DNA of 64,000 nucleotides, taken from the NCBI RefSeq assembly GCF_965638725.1, contig NC_134959.1, forward strand, positions 10,792,417 through 10,856,416, given 5' to 3'. The notes beneath the pieces were generated by a model that had not been told where the DNA came from, did no database searches, and saw only the letters and a list, made by a program, of their open reading frames with translations. A program made the translations under genes and the position numbers. Below, piece after piece: positions 27,701 to 42,700 of this stretch (position 1 is the first letter of the stretch; every line of letters starts with the position of its first letter). Source of the stretch: Aptenodytes patagonicus (lineage: Eukaryota > Chordata > Aves > Sphenisciformes > Spheniscidae).

Positions 27701-30700
27701 TGCGCAGTCAGGCTAGCGGGGTCTGCCTCGCGTCACTGCTCCTGCCCGGCCCGGGACACTTTTCTTTCCTGATGCTTCCCCGGGTGGAATGGAAAACGGT
27801 ATTTGCTACGTATGTCGCTTGTTTCCACTCGCAGCCCTGCGTGAGAGAGTGCGTGTTGTATGCAGATAGGTTTCCTCGGCTTGTTAGGCTCTATGTCATT
27901 GTCCAGGAGTTTAGGTATAGTCCTGGTGTCTACAGTAGTGTTAGGAAAAAATATTTGCAAATTTGCAATATTTGCATTACTTCGTGCGTGCTTTACTTAA
28001 TGTTTAGGAGCGGGTTACGAGAAAAGCATCTCTGCTAGGTGTTGCACTTACATAGTAAGCTCGCCAGTGTGTCCACATGCAGTGTTAACGGTTTAAGAGG
28101 CCAATATAAAACATAAAGGTCAAACTCTTCTCTTGATTTCACCTGAGCGGCAAAGTGAGACAGTGAAAGTCTTATCTCCTAAGTGGCACAGTCATTACCG
28201 TGTGATCGGGTGAAGAAACGACTAACCAGATAACTATAATTGTATTCTGAATGGCTCACCCAAGCATCGTGTATACAGTTTATTGTTTACCTAGCAACCG
28301 AAACATGTTAGGCATTTTACAGCCAAAATAACTCTGGCTCCTGCTCCCAAAAGATTACAGCCTGATCAGTATGGGAAAATCCCTGTGACTCTGTATAGGG
28401 ATAGTTGCCATCAAACTCGTGAAAGTTTAAGGGTTTACAAATAAGCTGCAGAAACAAGGCTAAAGATGGCAAGGGATATGGAGGTGATGTAAATGAAGTT
28501 ATGGATGTAGGGAACGAAGTAAGGGAAGGTAAAGATTCTGTGGGATTGGGGCTATGAGGTTGCATAGCCGATAAAACATAGCATACCGGCTCAGAAACAT
28601 CTTTTTTTCTTATAACATGTTAAACTTCTCAGACTACTTAACTGCAACAACGATAAACATGAAAAATACTTTGAAGGGGCTGACCATAGGGAATGGATAT
28701 TTTTTCCTAAGAAATTAAGTGAGTGAATATTCTGTTGTTTTCAGGAGCTAATTATAATTCTCCAGTCCTTGTTCTTGGGGTGGTTTTGGCCCCTTCGCCC
28801 TGATAACTGCAGTTTGAAGTGTTAATGTGGCAGTTAAAGATCACCAAGTGCTTGCAGCAAGTTCTCGCAGCCTGTCTTACAAAATAGCAACCAAAATAGC
28901 CTTGTCAGTTTAAATAGTCAGAGTTTGGTGGTGAAACAAATTGAGTGCTTCAGTTAACTGAACTGAATTATAAACCTCTGAGTTACTAACTGAATTACTA
29001 ACCTCTGGTTAGTATTTTGAATCATATTTAAATAAATTATGGTTAGCATTTGAAGCACACCGTGGTTACTTAACTTGGATAAACTGGAATCTGCCAAACC
29101 ATCTTGATTAATCTGTATTTATAAACCGTTAATTATGTAAACACACTTCCAGAAATTGTTTGTCTTCAGTTAAATTTTTAAAAATTTGAATGTTTCTGCT
29201 TAGAATTCTCACCTGAAAATATTCTGAGTAGGTTTATAAGTCTTTTGGACCAGTCTTTCTTGCATGCCTTTACTGTGTGTCAGGGTCAAACTTTAGAAGT
29301 TGACATATAAAGTGGGGGTATTTTTAATTCTTTTCTATGTGAAAGAAGGGAAATCTGAGAAGCATCAGAAAAAAAGATACAGTGCCACTTTTGTGCCACA
29401 TATAGCACTACTGACTGGAACCAAACTAAAAATGGAAGTTTCACTGACAGGACTTAAAGAAGCCATATTTTATTCCAGGCCTTTTGCTGATGAGAATAAT
29501 GAATATTTTAATGATGTAAATGCAAGATAGACCCCTTGCTAGTCAAAAAATAACAGGAAAGGTGTATGTAAAAGTGCTAAATAAAAACTTTGAGAGAACA
29601 GTGTTTCAGCAGGAAAAGTGACTGAAAATAAAATAATACCTAATAGAAATCATACAAAAAATTCAGGACTCTGTGGCAAATACTTGTTTTGTGCCAGCAC
29701 TGAGGTACAACTAATGAACTAATGAATTACCACCACGGTTACAGGATACCACTCGGGATCTGGCACTGGATTCTGTGAGTTGTCCTTTAATGGAAAGTGA
29801 GATAGCCTTGGATTAGATCCCCGGGGCTTCACTTGTTCCTAGAGGGATGAGTACAAGTTGCACAGAGGAGCTCTGTGCCAAGGCAGTTAGGTCCATCCGT
29901 CACAGGATTTGTGCCTGGAACCAGAGAGAGGGGGAGATCACAGGGGTCATGTAGCGGGTTTATCTCCTTTGATCTTAATAGGTCCAGCTATTTTGTGAAG
30001 TTGGAAGGAATTAACAGATAATTCAGGTTAATCACTTGAGACACATAACGTGCTTCTTCACATAGCATGTAATTCTATTTGCTGTTAATTATTGCTATAT
30101 ATCCATGTATACATTACCGTGGCACCTGCTGATTTCAGTGGGGTGCATATGAGACCTCAGGCTTGAAATGCTGATTTTTTAGTTTCTTTGAAGGATTTTC
30201 AGACCACCTCCTTTCTCACCTGCCCTCCATTTCCACTTCAATGTGACTGTCCTTCTAGCAGATGTATTAACTGTAATTTATTTATATTTAAAAGAGATTT
30301 TAATGTTTTGCTTTTCTACTCTTATTTTCTATTGTTCTAGCTTCTACTGGTCTAGGGTTTGTTTTAATTAAATGGGTGCTTCAGACACATACTGTAGACT
30401 TGATATTTTTAGTAAGCCTAATATACTATTCCTTATGTATTGAAATGGAAACTGGAAATTTTATAATTTTGTTGGATTTTACATAGAGCCAGACCTGGAG
30501 CCTATCAACGTTGAAGGTAAAAGTCCACTCCAGCCTGCACGGCAGATTGTAAGTGCACTGAATCAGGGTTGTCACGGTAGCAGTGGTACGGATGACTCCT
30601 GAGGAATTCAGGTGCCTGTCCCCTGCAGTGACTGTGTTCTGAACCAGCAGCAGAGCTGCAGCCCAGGGTCTGCTGTCTAACCCAGATCCTCGCTGCATGA

Positions 30701-33700
30701 GGAGAAACGGCTTAATAAAAGTAACAAGCAAATTCTGCTGAGGCCAGAAGCACTGGGTCATTTTTGGTCTCAGGGACCCCAGTCAACTACATCTTAATTA
30801 TCAGGGTATTCTGGGATCCTGTCAGAGCCACTGTAACCTCCCATTTGTGAATCAATCCAAAAGCTTCACTTTTACTTGGCTGCCTGGCATCTGTGGTGTG
30901 TGTCCTGTGGTTCTCCTGGAAGAATTTGATCTGAGACTTAGAAGCAAAGGAACACTGATATTCTATATTGTGTGGAATTGAGCACAAAGCTCTCTAAAAA
31001 GGGATTACTTTTTTTTTCAGTTTCATTTCATCTTCATATGATTTTCATTTTCCTTATTTCATATGCTTTTCACTTAAGGTGCCTTTCTTTGTATTTTACT
31101 GTTGTAGCATATCCAGTTTCTTTTTTTCTGTTATCTCATTCCTTTCTTATTCTCTCTCTCCTTTTTTCCCCTTTCAGTTTTCCTCTAGCTTTTGAGAAGT
31201 GTCAGTGTTCACTTCTTGGCCTGAATACTTTTCATCATATGGAAAATGTAAAACATACAGTCCGATCCTGTTTCTCCAGTTATTTATTCCTGGGGTAATA
31301 AAGCTTGTGCTTGGAGTTTCTTTATGCTATATTAGGTGCAGAGTTCATTTCACAGTCTAAATGACAAGCACAGACTTTGCAGGGGGTGCAGTGATAACTA
31401 AGCATGTATAACCTAACACCTAACCTCCTCCCCTTTGAATTTTTAGATTAAAAAGCAGAATTTTGGGGGTTGAATTAACTACATGTGATTCTACCTCATC
31501 AGTGTTTGTTCAAGGTCAAATGCCGTATTATAAATAGCATTTATATTTTTTACATCAAATTAATATTATCACCGAATTCCAGTTTTTGCTTTTGCTGCTG
31601 TCTTACATTGGAATTGTTTCACATTTGATTAGGAATAATAGAAATATTTTGGACAGCCCAAAGACTGGATTAGCAGCAGTGAGGTTTGGGAGAAACTATT
31701 GTTCTCAGCGTGGCTCTACGGTGGAAGTCGTGGGTTTCTCCTCTCCTTACTTTTCAACTCATCTGCACTGCCTCGAGTCTAATTAATCAGCCATTATGTG
31801 GGTGAAGTTATTTCTATGCAAACTGCAGATATATCCACAAAGGTCTGTTCTTGCCAAGTTATATGAAGCATTACTCCTGCAGAAGCATGAGTCTGGCTAC
31901 CTCCCAAATACCCAGACTAAAAAAGAAATAGCAGCATTTATTATTATTTTAATTACAGAACTGACAGACTCAGGCCAGTGGAACAGGAGACAGAGGCAGC
32001 AGTAGGAAATGTGTTGGGTTTTTTTTAACCTAAGCAAGAGAGAGAGAGGTACAGGGAAATGAAAAAAAAAAGCCCACATTTTTTCCTTATCCTACAAAAA
32101 GTAGGATATAGTGCAAATGTGGTGTCAACTTTTCCTCACCATCACCCTTAAAATCACAGATTAGCGTGTGCTGAACAGATATGGGCTAACTGGTTCAGTT
32201 TGTGGGTTGTATGCAAATACATATTAGACCTTTTCATGTATAGCATATGGTATACTGCATTATCTTGCAGTTAATATATAGGGATTTAAAAATAGGCTAC
32301 AGTTTGAACTGTACAAGTAACTGTAGCAATGGTGGAGCTTTCAGCCTTAGCACTAACTCCTTTGTCGGAAAGCCTGGTAAATGTTGCATCCACGCTGAAC
32401 CTGCATTTGGACATTCCCAAAGGAAGGCAGCACACTCCTTCGGCCACAGAGTCATGCTTTTTCTCATAATTACTCTTGCATTTAATGATAAGTAATATTT
32501 TTGATTGAGTAGTGGTAGCCATGTATTGGGGTTGCAACAATAAACGTGAGAAATATGAGCTTTGGAGTCGATGGAAATCGACATAGCTTAGAAAGCTCAC
32601 ATAAAGTGCCAAGGGGGAAATGCAAGCAGAAGCCTAACTATAAATCCATTATTATATCTACAAAATTAATCAGAAATTGGTTCCTCTCACAGCTACTGTG
32701 CTTCCTCTCAGCTCCAGACCAGAAATTCTAAAGGTCACTGATAGGCACTGCAAAAGAGTGTAGTACTGTTTGCATTTTTCAGGTAGAAAATTATAAAATA
32801 GGTAAATTTTAAGTCCATTGTTTGTAACATAAAGCAAAGACCTCTGTCTTTCTGAAACTCTTGCAAAAGAGCGCAAAAAATGACTTGGGATAAGAATAAC
32901 TGAAAGTGTGGTTCATCTTCCTGCTGCTCTGAATTTCTCACTGCTTTGAGTAAGCTCAAAAACTTCTACAACTAGATAACCTCATGACCAACTGAACCAG
33001 GTGAATCATTGCTCCGAAAAAAAGGAAGTTGCACAAGTGGCATATCTAATTTCATTTTTGCCTGTTCAGTTCCCCCACTTTTTTTCACAGAATGCACCAC
33101 ACTATGAGTAAACTGTCCTGTTAGAATACAGTTGGGAAAAGCATTCTGTCTCAGTCTGACTTCAAGTTTGCACTGATTTTTAGTTTTTCAGATTCGGGTT
33201 TACTTCTTACTGACACAGTAACTGCTCATGCTATATCCTGCTACAAGAGTCAAAGTTTGGATACCCCCTCAGTTTCCTCAGTCACTGCGGAACAGACTCA
33301 TTAGCACGTACTATATGTGATCAGCTGTTTGCTCCTATTGCATTTCAAGTTTGGAGTAAAATCAGAACATGACCTAAGATATTTCCATAATTATTTTCTT
33401 GTATCACCTCTAATTCCTCTTCTTCAGTATTAAAACTGTCATGGCCAATGTGCATGACATACATCATCCGTCCATGAGTGGAATGCTAAATAGCCTGTTA
33501 CAATTCCTGTGGGATGTATACTCCTTAGTGTGGATTTCAGAGGCCCTTTACAAGAAATATCTAGAAGTCTGATACCATGAAAAGGTTTCTGAATTTGCAG
33601 ATTGCAACAGACACTTGGTTTAAGGAGTGGGCAAAGTAAATGGCTGTCTCTCTGTCTTACTAAGAAGTACACAGTGGTAAGGAAGCAAATTGCAAATATA

Positions 33701-36700
33701 AGATTTATTGTTTACCAGCAGTAGCTCTTGGCAAGAGGAATGAATCTATTTACAGTAACAAATTAAAGGAGCTGTACTGGGTCAGACTCAAACTTACAAC
33801 CAGTTTCCAGCAGCTGTCAGTAGCAGACGTCTAAAGAAGAATGGACAATAAGAACATGATAAACACAATTAAAACTCCCCCCATACAACCACCAGGCTAA
33901 AATTATTCCTTTTGTTCAGAGGCCCATGATGTGTTTTTTCTGCATATTTTTTGAATTGCTTTTTAACCCATGTAGATTTTCACTATCTTGCAACACCTCC
34001 ATTTACTGTATTGTGAAGCGGAGAATAAGATTTCCCTCCTGTCTTCTTCATACATGTAACGATTTTATAGCTTTCTTCAGTAATTACCTCTCTCGGCTGA
34101 GGAACCTAGAGTATTCAAACACACCTTGTATAAACACAACCCTACTTGCCCTTCTCTGTGTCTTTTCTAATACATCTTTTTAGAAGTTAGGGGACAAGAA
34201 GCACACAGATTAGAAACACAGATTACTCAAACTGCATGTGCCCATGGACACAGTGAACAGTGATGCTTTCTGCTTGCTTTGTTAATCCTGAGAATTCCTA
34301 GCACCTGTTTACACTGTCAACTGAGCATTGAGTAACATTTTCATGGACCTACTGTAACTCTCTTTTATTGAGGAACTAAGGATTTAATAGGCAGGAAATT
34401 GGGTAGAAAACAGCCTAAAGCTGCGCGTGGTAACCCGCAGAGTCCATTTCTTCCATACGCCTGCAGGACAATATCTTCAAAAGTTGCCTGTTAGCAGGCA
34501 TCTTCCACATAGTACTGCAGAAAAAAGCACAGAAACTTGCAGAAGAAAAGTGTAATTGTAAGGGAAAACTTCTCTGTAGCAAAAGATTACAGTGAGGGTG
34601 CTGGGAGCACGGCAGATTGTGCTGGTGACAAGGCGTTGCTTACATTTCAACACATTACAGAGATACCAAAGGAAGGAAGATCTTGGGATGTGGGGTCTGA
34701 AAATCTGGATAAAGTCATCACATTGTAGATGTTTCCATGAATATGACAGATGAGCAAGGAAAAGTCTCCTTGCAGTGAAACCCCGTAAGTAGGAGCAGAC
34801 CTGTGGTCCTCTGAGGAAATGACCAGCACACTTCCAGTCACAGAGGCGCATAGATCCATCACTGAGAGAAGGACATAAGACAGAAACACAATTTGTAATG
34901 TTTGTGGCAATATAAAGTGAAACTTTAACTGTGCTGCCCTCTTCTGTGTACTAGATAACAAAAAAAGAATGAGGATTTTTTAATCTATCTTTTCCTACAC
35001 AGAGAACATTAGTTTTGTGTCCAAATGTGCATTTACAATGCTTAGAATTGCTGCATCTTAAATAAGGCTCTTGGTGGGGAATGGTGGTGACCAGAATTAA
35101 AACATAGCTGCCTTTTTGCTTTAGGTGATAAAGTCTGATCTTGTTTCCCTTGTGGGGAAAACTCCATTTCCCTTTCATTTCAACAAATGAAAGCTTGAAG
35201 CAGGGACAAAAACTCACAGTCACAAGGGAGACTTATGAATTTGAATTAGAAAGGGTTTATACTTCTTTATAACCCAGTGCAGAATTTATGGTGTCTTTTC
35301 CTGTGGTGAATGATGTCATGGAATTGTTCGTGTAAAGTGTGTAGGAATTCAGATGTGAGAGATGTTATCATCTGTTCCAGGAGAGACTCAGAATTTGTCC
35401 AGTTGGAATGCCCTGAGTTTGGCAAATTCCACATTTGCATCATAGCAGTAATAGGCATCTCTGCTTCTTTTTAATGTCTCATTTCCTGCTTCACCTCTGC
35501 TGCTATACAAGATATTCTGACGAAGAACTCCAAAATTCTTATTGTAGAATTATACTGGAATCAAATAAACTTTCTTATTTTCACTTTAAATTGTCAAAGT
35601 TCTTTCTGATTTTATTCTTGAGAAAGAATGTAATAATAATTATGATAATTATAATATGCTTCATTATCTACCACTTTCTCTCCAAAAAATATAAAACAAT
35701 CAGGATCATATGACAAAACACAGAGAGCAAGCACAAGCATAGACTGAGGTATAGAGTGGTATGAAGTGTATACCTTATATGAAGAGGGTTGTAGACAGTA
35801 CACTTGGAAAATATTATTTTATGAAAGCAACTGCAGATCTTAATTTCAAAGCCAGCCCTAACTAGAAAAAGCTGAATCAAAACTCCAATGCTATAAGTCT
35901 CTCAGTCATAAAGATAAAACTGCAAAATCTTGACGCATATCAAGGACATTCTACACCCAAACCAGTTACAGTGAAGCAGGTAAGAAATAACTTGATTTCC
36001 CCCTTCATCTTATTCCTCCCACAAGCAACTTCCCCACATCTAGTGAATACCAGTGTACTGAAATACTCAGCGAGGCAGTGGCGTGCTGAGCTGCTGATCA
36101 CATTGGGGAAGTGCCAGGGAATTATCGCTCAGCTCTCAATCTCTGCATGTCTTGTGCTTGAGGGCAGAGTTCCCTGTCGGAGGTTTCTTTGACAGGCACA
36201 TTACAATGTAAATCTTTGGGCCTTCGGCATTTTAAGTGGACTTTCTTAATTTTCCAAATCATCAAAGACACTTATATTCAAAGAAGGACTTGGCGATCAT
36301 CCCATTCTCTGGTGGTAACAAAATTCAGCAAATTGGTTGCATTTCATGGCATTTTTCCCTGTTTACAGTTTTGGAAATGAGATCAAAATCAGGCCTGGAC
36401 AGTCTTTTCCCTTCTCTACACTTACTCACAGCAGTAATTAACATGAACCAGGCAAACGCTTCCTTGGCATCAGACTCTCGCGTCAAAAGCATCAAGTCTG
36501 TGATTTCACTGCCTGCTCATGCACCCTGGGCTGTGGGGGGAAATGGTCTTTATTCAACAATTAATGTCAAAAAGAATATGATGAATACAGTAAATTGCTT
36601 TTCTGCAAAGGCTCGCTTTTTTCACACTCACCCCTTTCTTTCATAATCTTTACCAAAGAAAGGGTTATATATTTGCATTACTCCTCTGCTCAAGCACATC

Positions 36701-39700
36701 AGCACCACCAGAATCATTCAGATGAATCTACAGCCTTCTAAGGTAGCAGCAGCATGTAGCTAGGCAACAAAAAAGAATATAGTATTTTTCAGGAAGGAGG
36801 ACTTTTCTAGATGATCTCATACAGATGCAGTGCTTTTTTTGCCTTATAAGAAGAAAACGGTTCATTGGAGAAATGAGTCTGTCATCCTGTCACCGTCAAG
36901 TCATACAGATATATAGGTTTCCCTTGATTAGCTGTGAAAGAAAATAACAGTGCGTTGTATACTGTTCCTATTTATTTCTCTGTATCTGTTACATATCTGT
37001 AAGTTTTTTTACTAAAACCCACAAACGATTTTATGGCAGATTTCGTTAACCATCATCCTAATTAAAATGGAGTGCTTCAATAATTACCAAGTCAGCTGAA
37101 ACAAATTGTATCTCAGTTCAGCTGAAACTGTGTCAGTTTTAAAAAAGAGATTTTATGAGTGGAAAAGACATCCTGTTGTATGTACAGTCCATCACTATGT
37201 GTGGGGACAGAGCTGTTGTGAATGGTGAACCCTGATTTTATGCGTGTGAAGGGATTTGGTTAAGTGCAAGCCAAAAAACTGGTGTGATCTAGCAGGTACA
37301 GCGTAGGCACCGATGCCTTGGTGCCCCAGATGATGGTGATGAACCCAGCAAACAGAGGATGACAGAGGTGCCAGGCCAGCTTCTGGGCTTTGGGGGGACT
37401 CTTTCCAGCCTCAAGAGGCAGCAGGAGCTCTGAGACACTGGATGAATATATCTGGGTTTGTGCAGGCCAGGTCTCAGGACAACCACTGACCTGTGTGAAA
37501 TTGTAGCACCATCTGCCAGGGTGCCGTTATCAGCCCCTGAGCCACACTGGGATTCACGATCTCAGCTCATGGTTTCAGCTATCCCGTTTCCCATTTCTCC
37601 TATATTCCCTTTTCTACATCTCACTAATTTGACAATTTGTCTGTACATGCAAAAACATATTTAACTTGCAGAGCTTTCAAATTTTGTTTCCCAGTCTGGG
37701 TGCAGCATGGCAGCCTGTGTGGCTGGGATGGACTGTGCGTGGCCCTGGCAGGAGAGCTGCGGGCGCCAGGGAAAGTATCTGTCCTGGAGCACGGCAGTCC
37801 CTCTCAAGTTGTCTGTGTTTGTGAGAGCACATGCTCTGCACATTGCAGTTTCTGTGGCAAGTATTTTTTCCGGTACAGACCTGAATGTACCTAATCGGAG
37901 ACATTACATCACAGTCTTGGCAGCTTTCATGTATGTATTTCTTCTCTTTGGCCTGTTATTTTATTTGTGTATTCCAGAGCCTGTTCTGTGGGATGGCTTC
38001 CATTCTTCCCAGCTGGACCAAGGCACGATTCATACTATGTTGTCTCTTTCATCTTGTCATTCTTCATGGCAAAGCAGGAATTGCCCGGTTAGGCATGCAA
38101 GCCAAAAAAAGGCACAATTTATTTGTAGTCAGTGAAAGACTCAAGCAACTTTTAAGAGGATGAAGACCGGATCACAGTAAAATGTCAGAGGAAGGTACAC
38201 CATCTTCATAACATTCATAGCAAGGTTCCTGCAGTTTTAAGGATTAGTAGAATATGTTGCAAGTCCTAAACTAGTATGATAAATTAACTGATGTGTATAA
38301 AATTTGCATCTAAGCTATAGTGTTTATTTATTCAGCCATAAAATGCAGAAAACTATTAATTATATGACTTGGTAACTGCATTAGTACATCTCCTGTGGAG
38401 TTAAGTGCTTAGACTACAGATGAACTGAAATGTGTACACGCAAATGGCATATGCATTTGAAGTAAGGCAGTTATGATTGAGGTTAAAGCTGATACAATGT
38501 TTACTTTTTGTTTGAAAAACTAAATTAACTCTCAACTGTTTTACTAGGAATGACCCAATATTCTCCTTACCAACAAAAATAAATGTGACAAGATATCATC
38601 ACTTCTATGCTAAAAATATAATCCAGAGTATAACTTCAGTTAAAGCTCTAAGTTTACAGGATCAGACCCAGAATGGTGAGTTTGAAGGAGAGGGGGAAGA
38701 AATTGTTTAAATAACAGCTCCTGTTTCAAACTCCTAGTCAATTTTATCATTAGTAAGAATCATTAATAAAGTAGAATTTGGTGGGCTGTTTACATTATTG
38801 ACTTATGTTTCAAAAAACAATGTCTAAAATTCATTGTTGTGAAAATAAGTCAGTACCAATTTAAAGAGAAACAATTTATGTGACTCGTTCCTAATCATTG
38901 TTTTCTGTCTACCTCAAAAGTAACTTTTTTTAAAAAAGTTGGCTGCAGTGTTGAAGCTTTTTTTCTGATTTTCAGTAATAAAACTAGTTTTATTCTATTA
39001 AAATTGTTAGGAAAAAACTTGGAATCTATTGGCATTTATTGTTTTTCTCTGCAAGCATTTCAGACTACATGGATGATTTATTTGTCACTTTGCAGGGGAA
39101 ATAAAAAGTATTGCTGCTTAGATACCTTCATAATCCTTAGACAGAGCACGTGCCAGTTCTTCCATTAGCAAAAGTGTAGAGAAATCGAGCTGCCAGGCAT
39201 CCTGGGGGTTAAGCAAGCTCGTGACAATCTACTGAGGTTATTTTGGTCAAAGCCATGTGTCACACATCTGATGGGAACCCAGATAAAACTAATTTGGGTA
39301 GATTAGGGGAAAAAAAGTGCTATGATAAACCATTATCTCAAAGTTACATCAAAATAATGGGGAGGATCACCTCCAGCAGAGAGAGTTTGGCAGTGATGAC
39401 TGGCCAGTTGCTTGGGTCTTCCTGCTTAGCTCAGCGTGGACACAGCTTCTGCCCACGCTCTTTGGCCACTGCACTTACGATCTGGCAAGGTGTGCATCTC
39501 CCTTTGTCAACTTAAAGCATTAGTATTACGTAGATACTTGTCCTCCTGATCCTCCTGTCTCCTCCTGCTGTTTGTGACTTATCTGCAGTGGGACAGCAAA
39601 GGCTTTGTTGTTACCTGCAGCAGCGCAAGGACAGTAATAAGATGGGCTGTGTAACAGCCCAGCAAGAGAGGGCAGAGGGGGGCCACACTGTGGCCATGCC

Positions 39701-42700
39701 TTAGCTACAGGCCCCACATGGGAACCTCCCCTTCAGGCAGCCAGCTTGTAGGGAACAAGGAAACCAGAGGGGTGGGAGATGTCTAGCATACAGTAATGGT
39801 AGCTCACATATTTCCCCTGCAATTTGGAGGACAAGCCTCCAGCACTGTAGAAGCTACCTGTTCTCAATATTGCCAGACTAAGGCTGGAGGCATCCCCCAG
39901 CTAGTGGCAGCACAGTGAGGTGGTGTACGCCCCGGCCATTTCCTTCTTTCTCTTCCTGTGCCTTCCCAAAGCTCCCAGGCAGCAGCTGCTTCCCATTCCC
40001 ATCTTATATTTGTTCCACAGACTTGCTGCAAATTAACTTCTGCCCTGTTCTCTCCCTCCAGTCCTGCGCTGGGAGCTGAGCTAATGGCAGGAACCAGAGA
40101 CTGTTTTAACTTCTGTACTGAAGAGGACAGCCTTGGCATCTGAAGCTTGTGTGTGCTGCAACAAGATGCTGAAAAGCAACAAAACTGATGAGACAACTGG
40201 CAAGTTACTCAGCAACCATGATGAGTGTGTGGAATGAGCTGGGAGAGCAGGGTTTCCAACCAACCAGGATGTTTTTATCACTGCAGACAGGGCTGCTCCT
40301 TTGATTCACAAAGGGAAGCTAAGGAATGGAGATAACCTGCCGCAGGATGCAAAAGCTCTTTACAGGTAGGACATGAAAGAAAAAATGTATGAATTGATAA
40401 TAAGAAATACATAAGAAGGTTACAAAATATGATAGCATGTCTTCTGCAACTACTGAAGTGTGTTGAACAAAATTAGGGCTGTTATGTGTACATTTTGTAA
40501 AAATACTGTGTATTTTCAGCATTTTGTGGAATTAAAAAAGTTTTATGTGCTATTAAATGTTGCTGGCAAATGGTTGTGAGACATACCAGCAGACGTAAAC
40601 ACACAGGTAATAGCCTCAACTTCCCCTGGTTTTATTCTCTTTGCTGATACTTACCTTTCCATAGTAACATTTGAAAGATTTTGCTATAAACTTTTCTTTG
40701 TTTAGGGAAAAAAATTGACTCTGCCACTTGTTCAGTCTGTATTTATGCCAAACAGTGCATTTCGTAAAGGAAGGGAAAGTGGTATAGTTGTCTGCATGAC
40801 AGGCTAAAGGGAAATGTTTTTAACAGCTATAAAAAACCCCCATTGTAAAACATGTCGCTTATAAATCAAAGCTCCAGAGGGAGACCTTTGTCAAAGCACT
40901 TTATTGACGTAAACACATCAATCTTAAGCATGGCCAGAAGACTGAAATAACTTTTTTTAACTAACAGTTCCCAGTGTGTGGTACACATCACTCCACCCAA
41001 GAAGCACAAGAAATACTGCCACTGAAGTGTGAAGTTCTTCCATGGACAGTTCAGTTGCATCTTTGGATACAAAACTGCTGAGCTGCTTCCCTGCCACTCA
41101 TGAAATTGGGGGATGAACAGTCTTCAAAAGTTTCAGATTGCTGGTACTAGGCAGCAATGACAGTGTGGGACCAGCTGGGAAGAAGTCTGCTTCCTCCCAG
41201 GGAGCAGGACTGTGTGGGCTGGCCCAAGTACGTGCAGCGTGGTGGAGCCCAAGATGCACCAACTGTGTTGGTCTGCGGGCTCAAACACACAGCAGGTTAC
41301 TCTAGTGCACAACACAGCCAGTTGCCTTAGGGAGCTCCTGTTGCAGTGTTTGCAGATTGAGAGTAGTGAATGCCATTCAGCCACCCCTGGAAGGCTCTGC
41401 CCAGAGCCTAGGAATGTGAAACAGATGTCTGCTTCTGGCATTTTTCCTGGACTTGAATGAGGCTGGCTGTATTCAACACAGCTGCTCTAAAGGGTCATAG
41501 CTTCTGACGGAATGTATCCTATTACAAAGCATTTCAGAGGCTAAATTTAGGGGTAGCTTTTTGGAAAAACAGAAGTCTGAAAATAAATATTTGTAACAAA
41601 TTAATGTTTTCTTCTCCTACTGTATTGCCATACAGCAGGAGCCAGGTAACGACCATTAAAACCAGGGAATGGAAGATTTTTGCTAGAACTGGTGGTACGT
41701 TATCATTCAGCAAGTATCCAAGCTGAGGGAGCCTGTACAGGAGGACCTGTGATCTTCAGCAAAGCAACTGTGGTTTGTCCTTACTTTTGTTTCTATCATC
41801 TCATAAATATAACATCCACATCACATAAAGAAACATGCCAGATCTAAAGTAATAGAATTCTCCATTCCTAAGTAGCGTTAAGTCAGACCTTTTCTTTGAT
41901 ATCCCACAATAAAGTCCCTTTACTGAAAAGTCATCCCCCACTATATACTGTAAATTTAAACAATCTAACCACATACTGTTGCTTCTCTGAAAAGGTAAAT
42001 GATGCAAAGTGCACCCCCAGGGTTACTGTGTACAATGTACTTCATGAGGCAAGTGCCAACATCCCAATAAATTATTTAACACTATTCTTATGTAGTGGTG
42101 AAAGCCAAGCAGAGAGATTCAACAAAGCATCATCTACTGATTCCTTCTCTATTTGGAGTGCAGGTTGAAGCAATCTGTTGGCAGCTTAGTCATCCTTCTG
42201 TTTTCCCCCAGGCACATATTTGCATTCCTTTCTTCCCCAAAATCTGGGAAGGCAAAATTCATTTTCTATTTAAAAAAAAAACAAACAGAAAACAAAATCT
42301 AAACAACCAAGCGTGTTGCCTATGAGCTGCCTGCATGCATTGCCATGGTTGAAGTTTCATTTGTGGTGCAAACATTGGCAATGTCAGAACTAATCAGTTC
42401 AGTGATTCAGCAAGAGAGGCAGAGAGGAAAGATAGCATTAACAGCTGGGTCATTCTGCTCCTTTCCCAATATTAATACTACATAAATATTGTCTTTATTT
42501 ACAGTTTCATTTATACATCCAAGCATGCACTGATCACTCAAAGAATGCTAAGCCAAATAAGCAGATTAAGGCTGCTGCAGAGTTGGCTTTCTGTAGAAGC
42601 CCTGTGCAAGCTGGGTGCCTCATTTCTGAAACGGGAAGATTTGGATTTGTTTCTGTTCTATTTTGCTCTGTGACTTTAGGCATCACATTTGGATCACCAC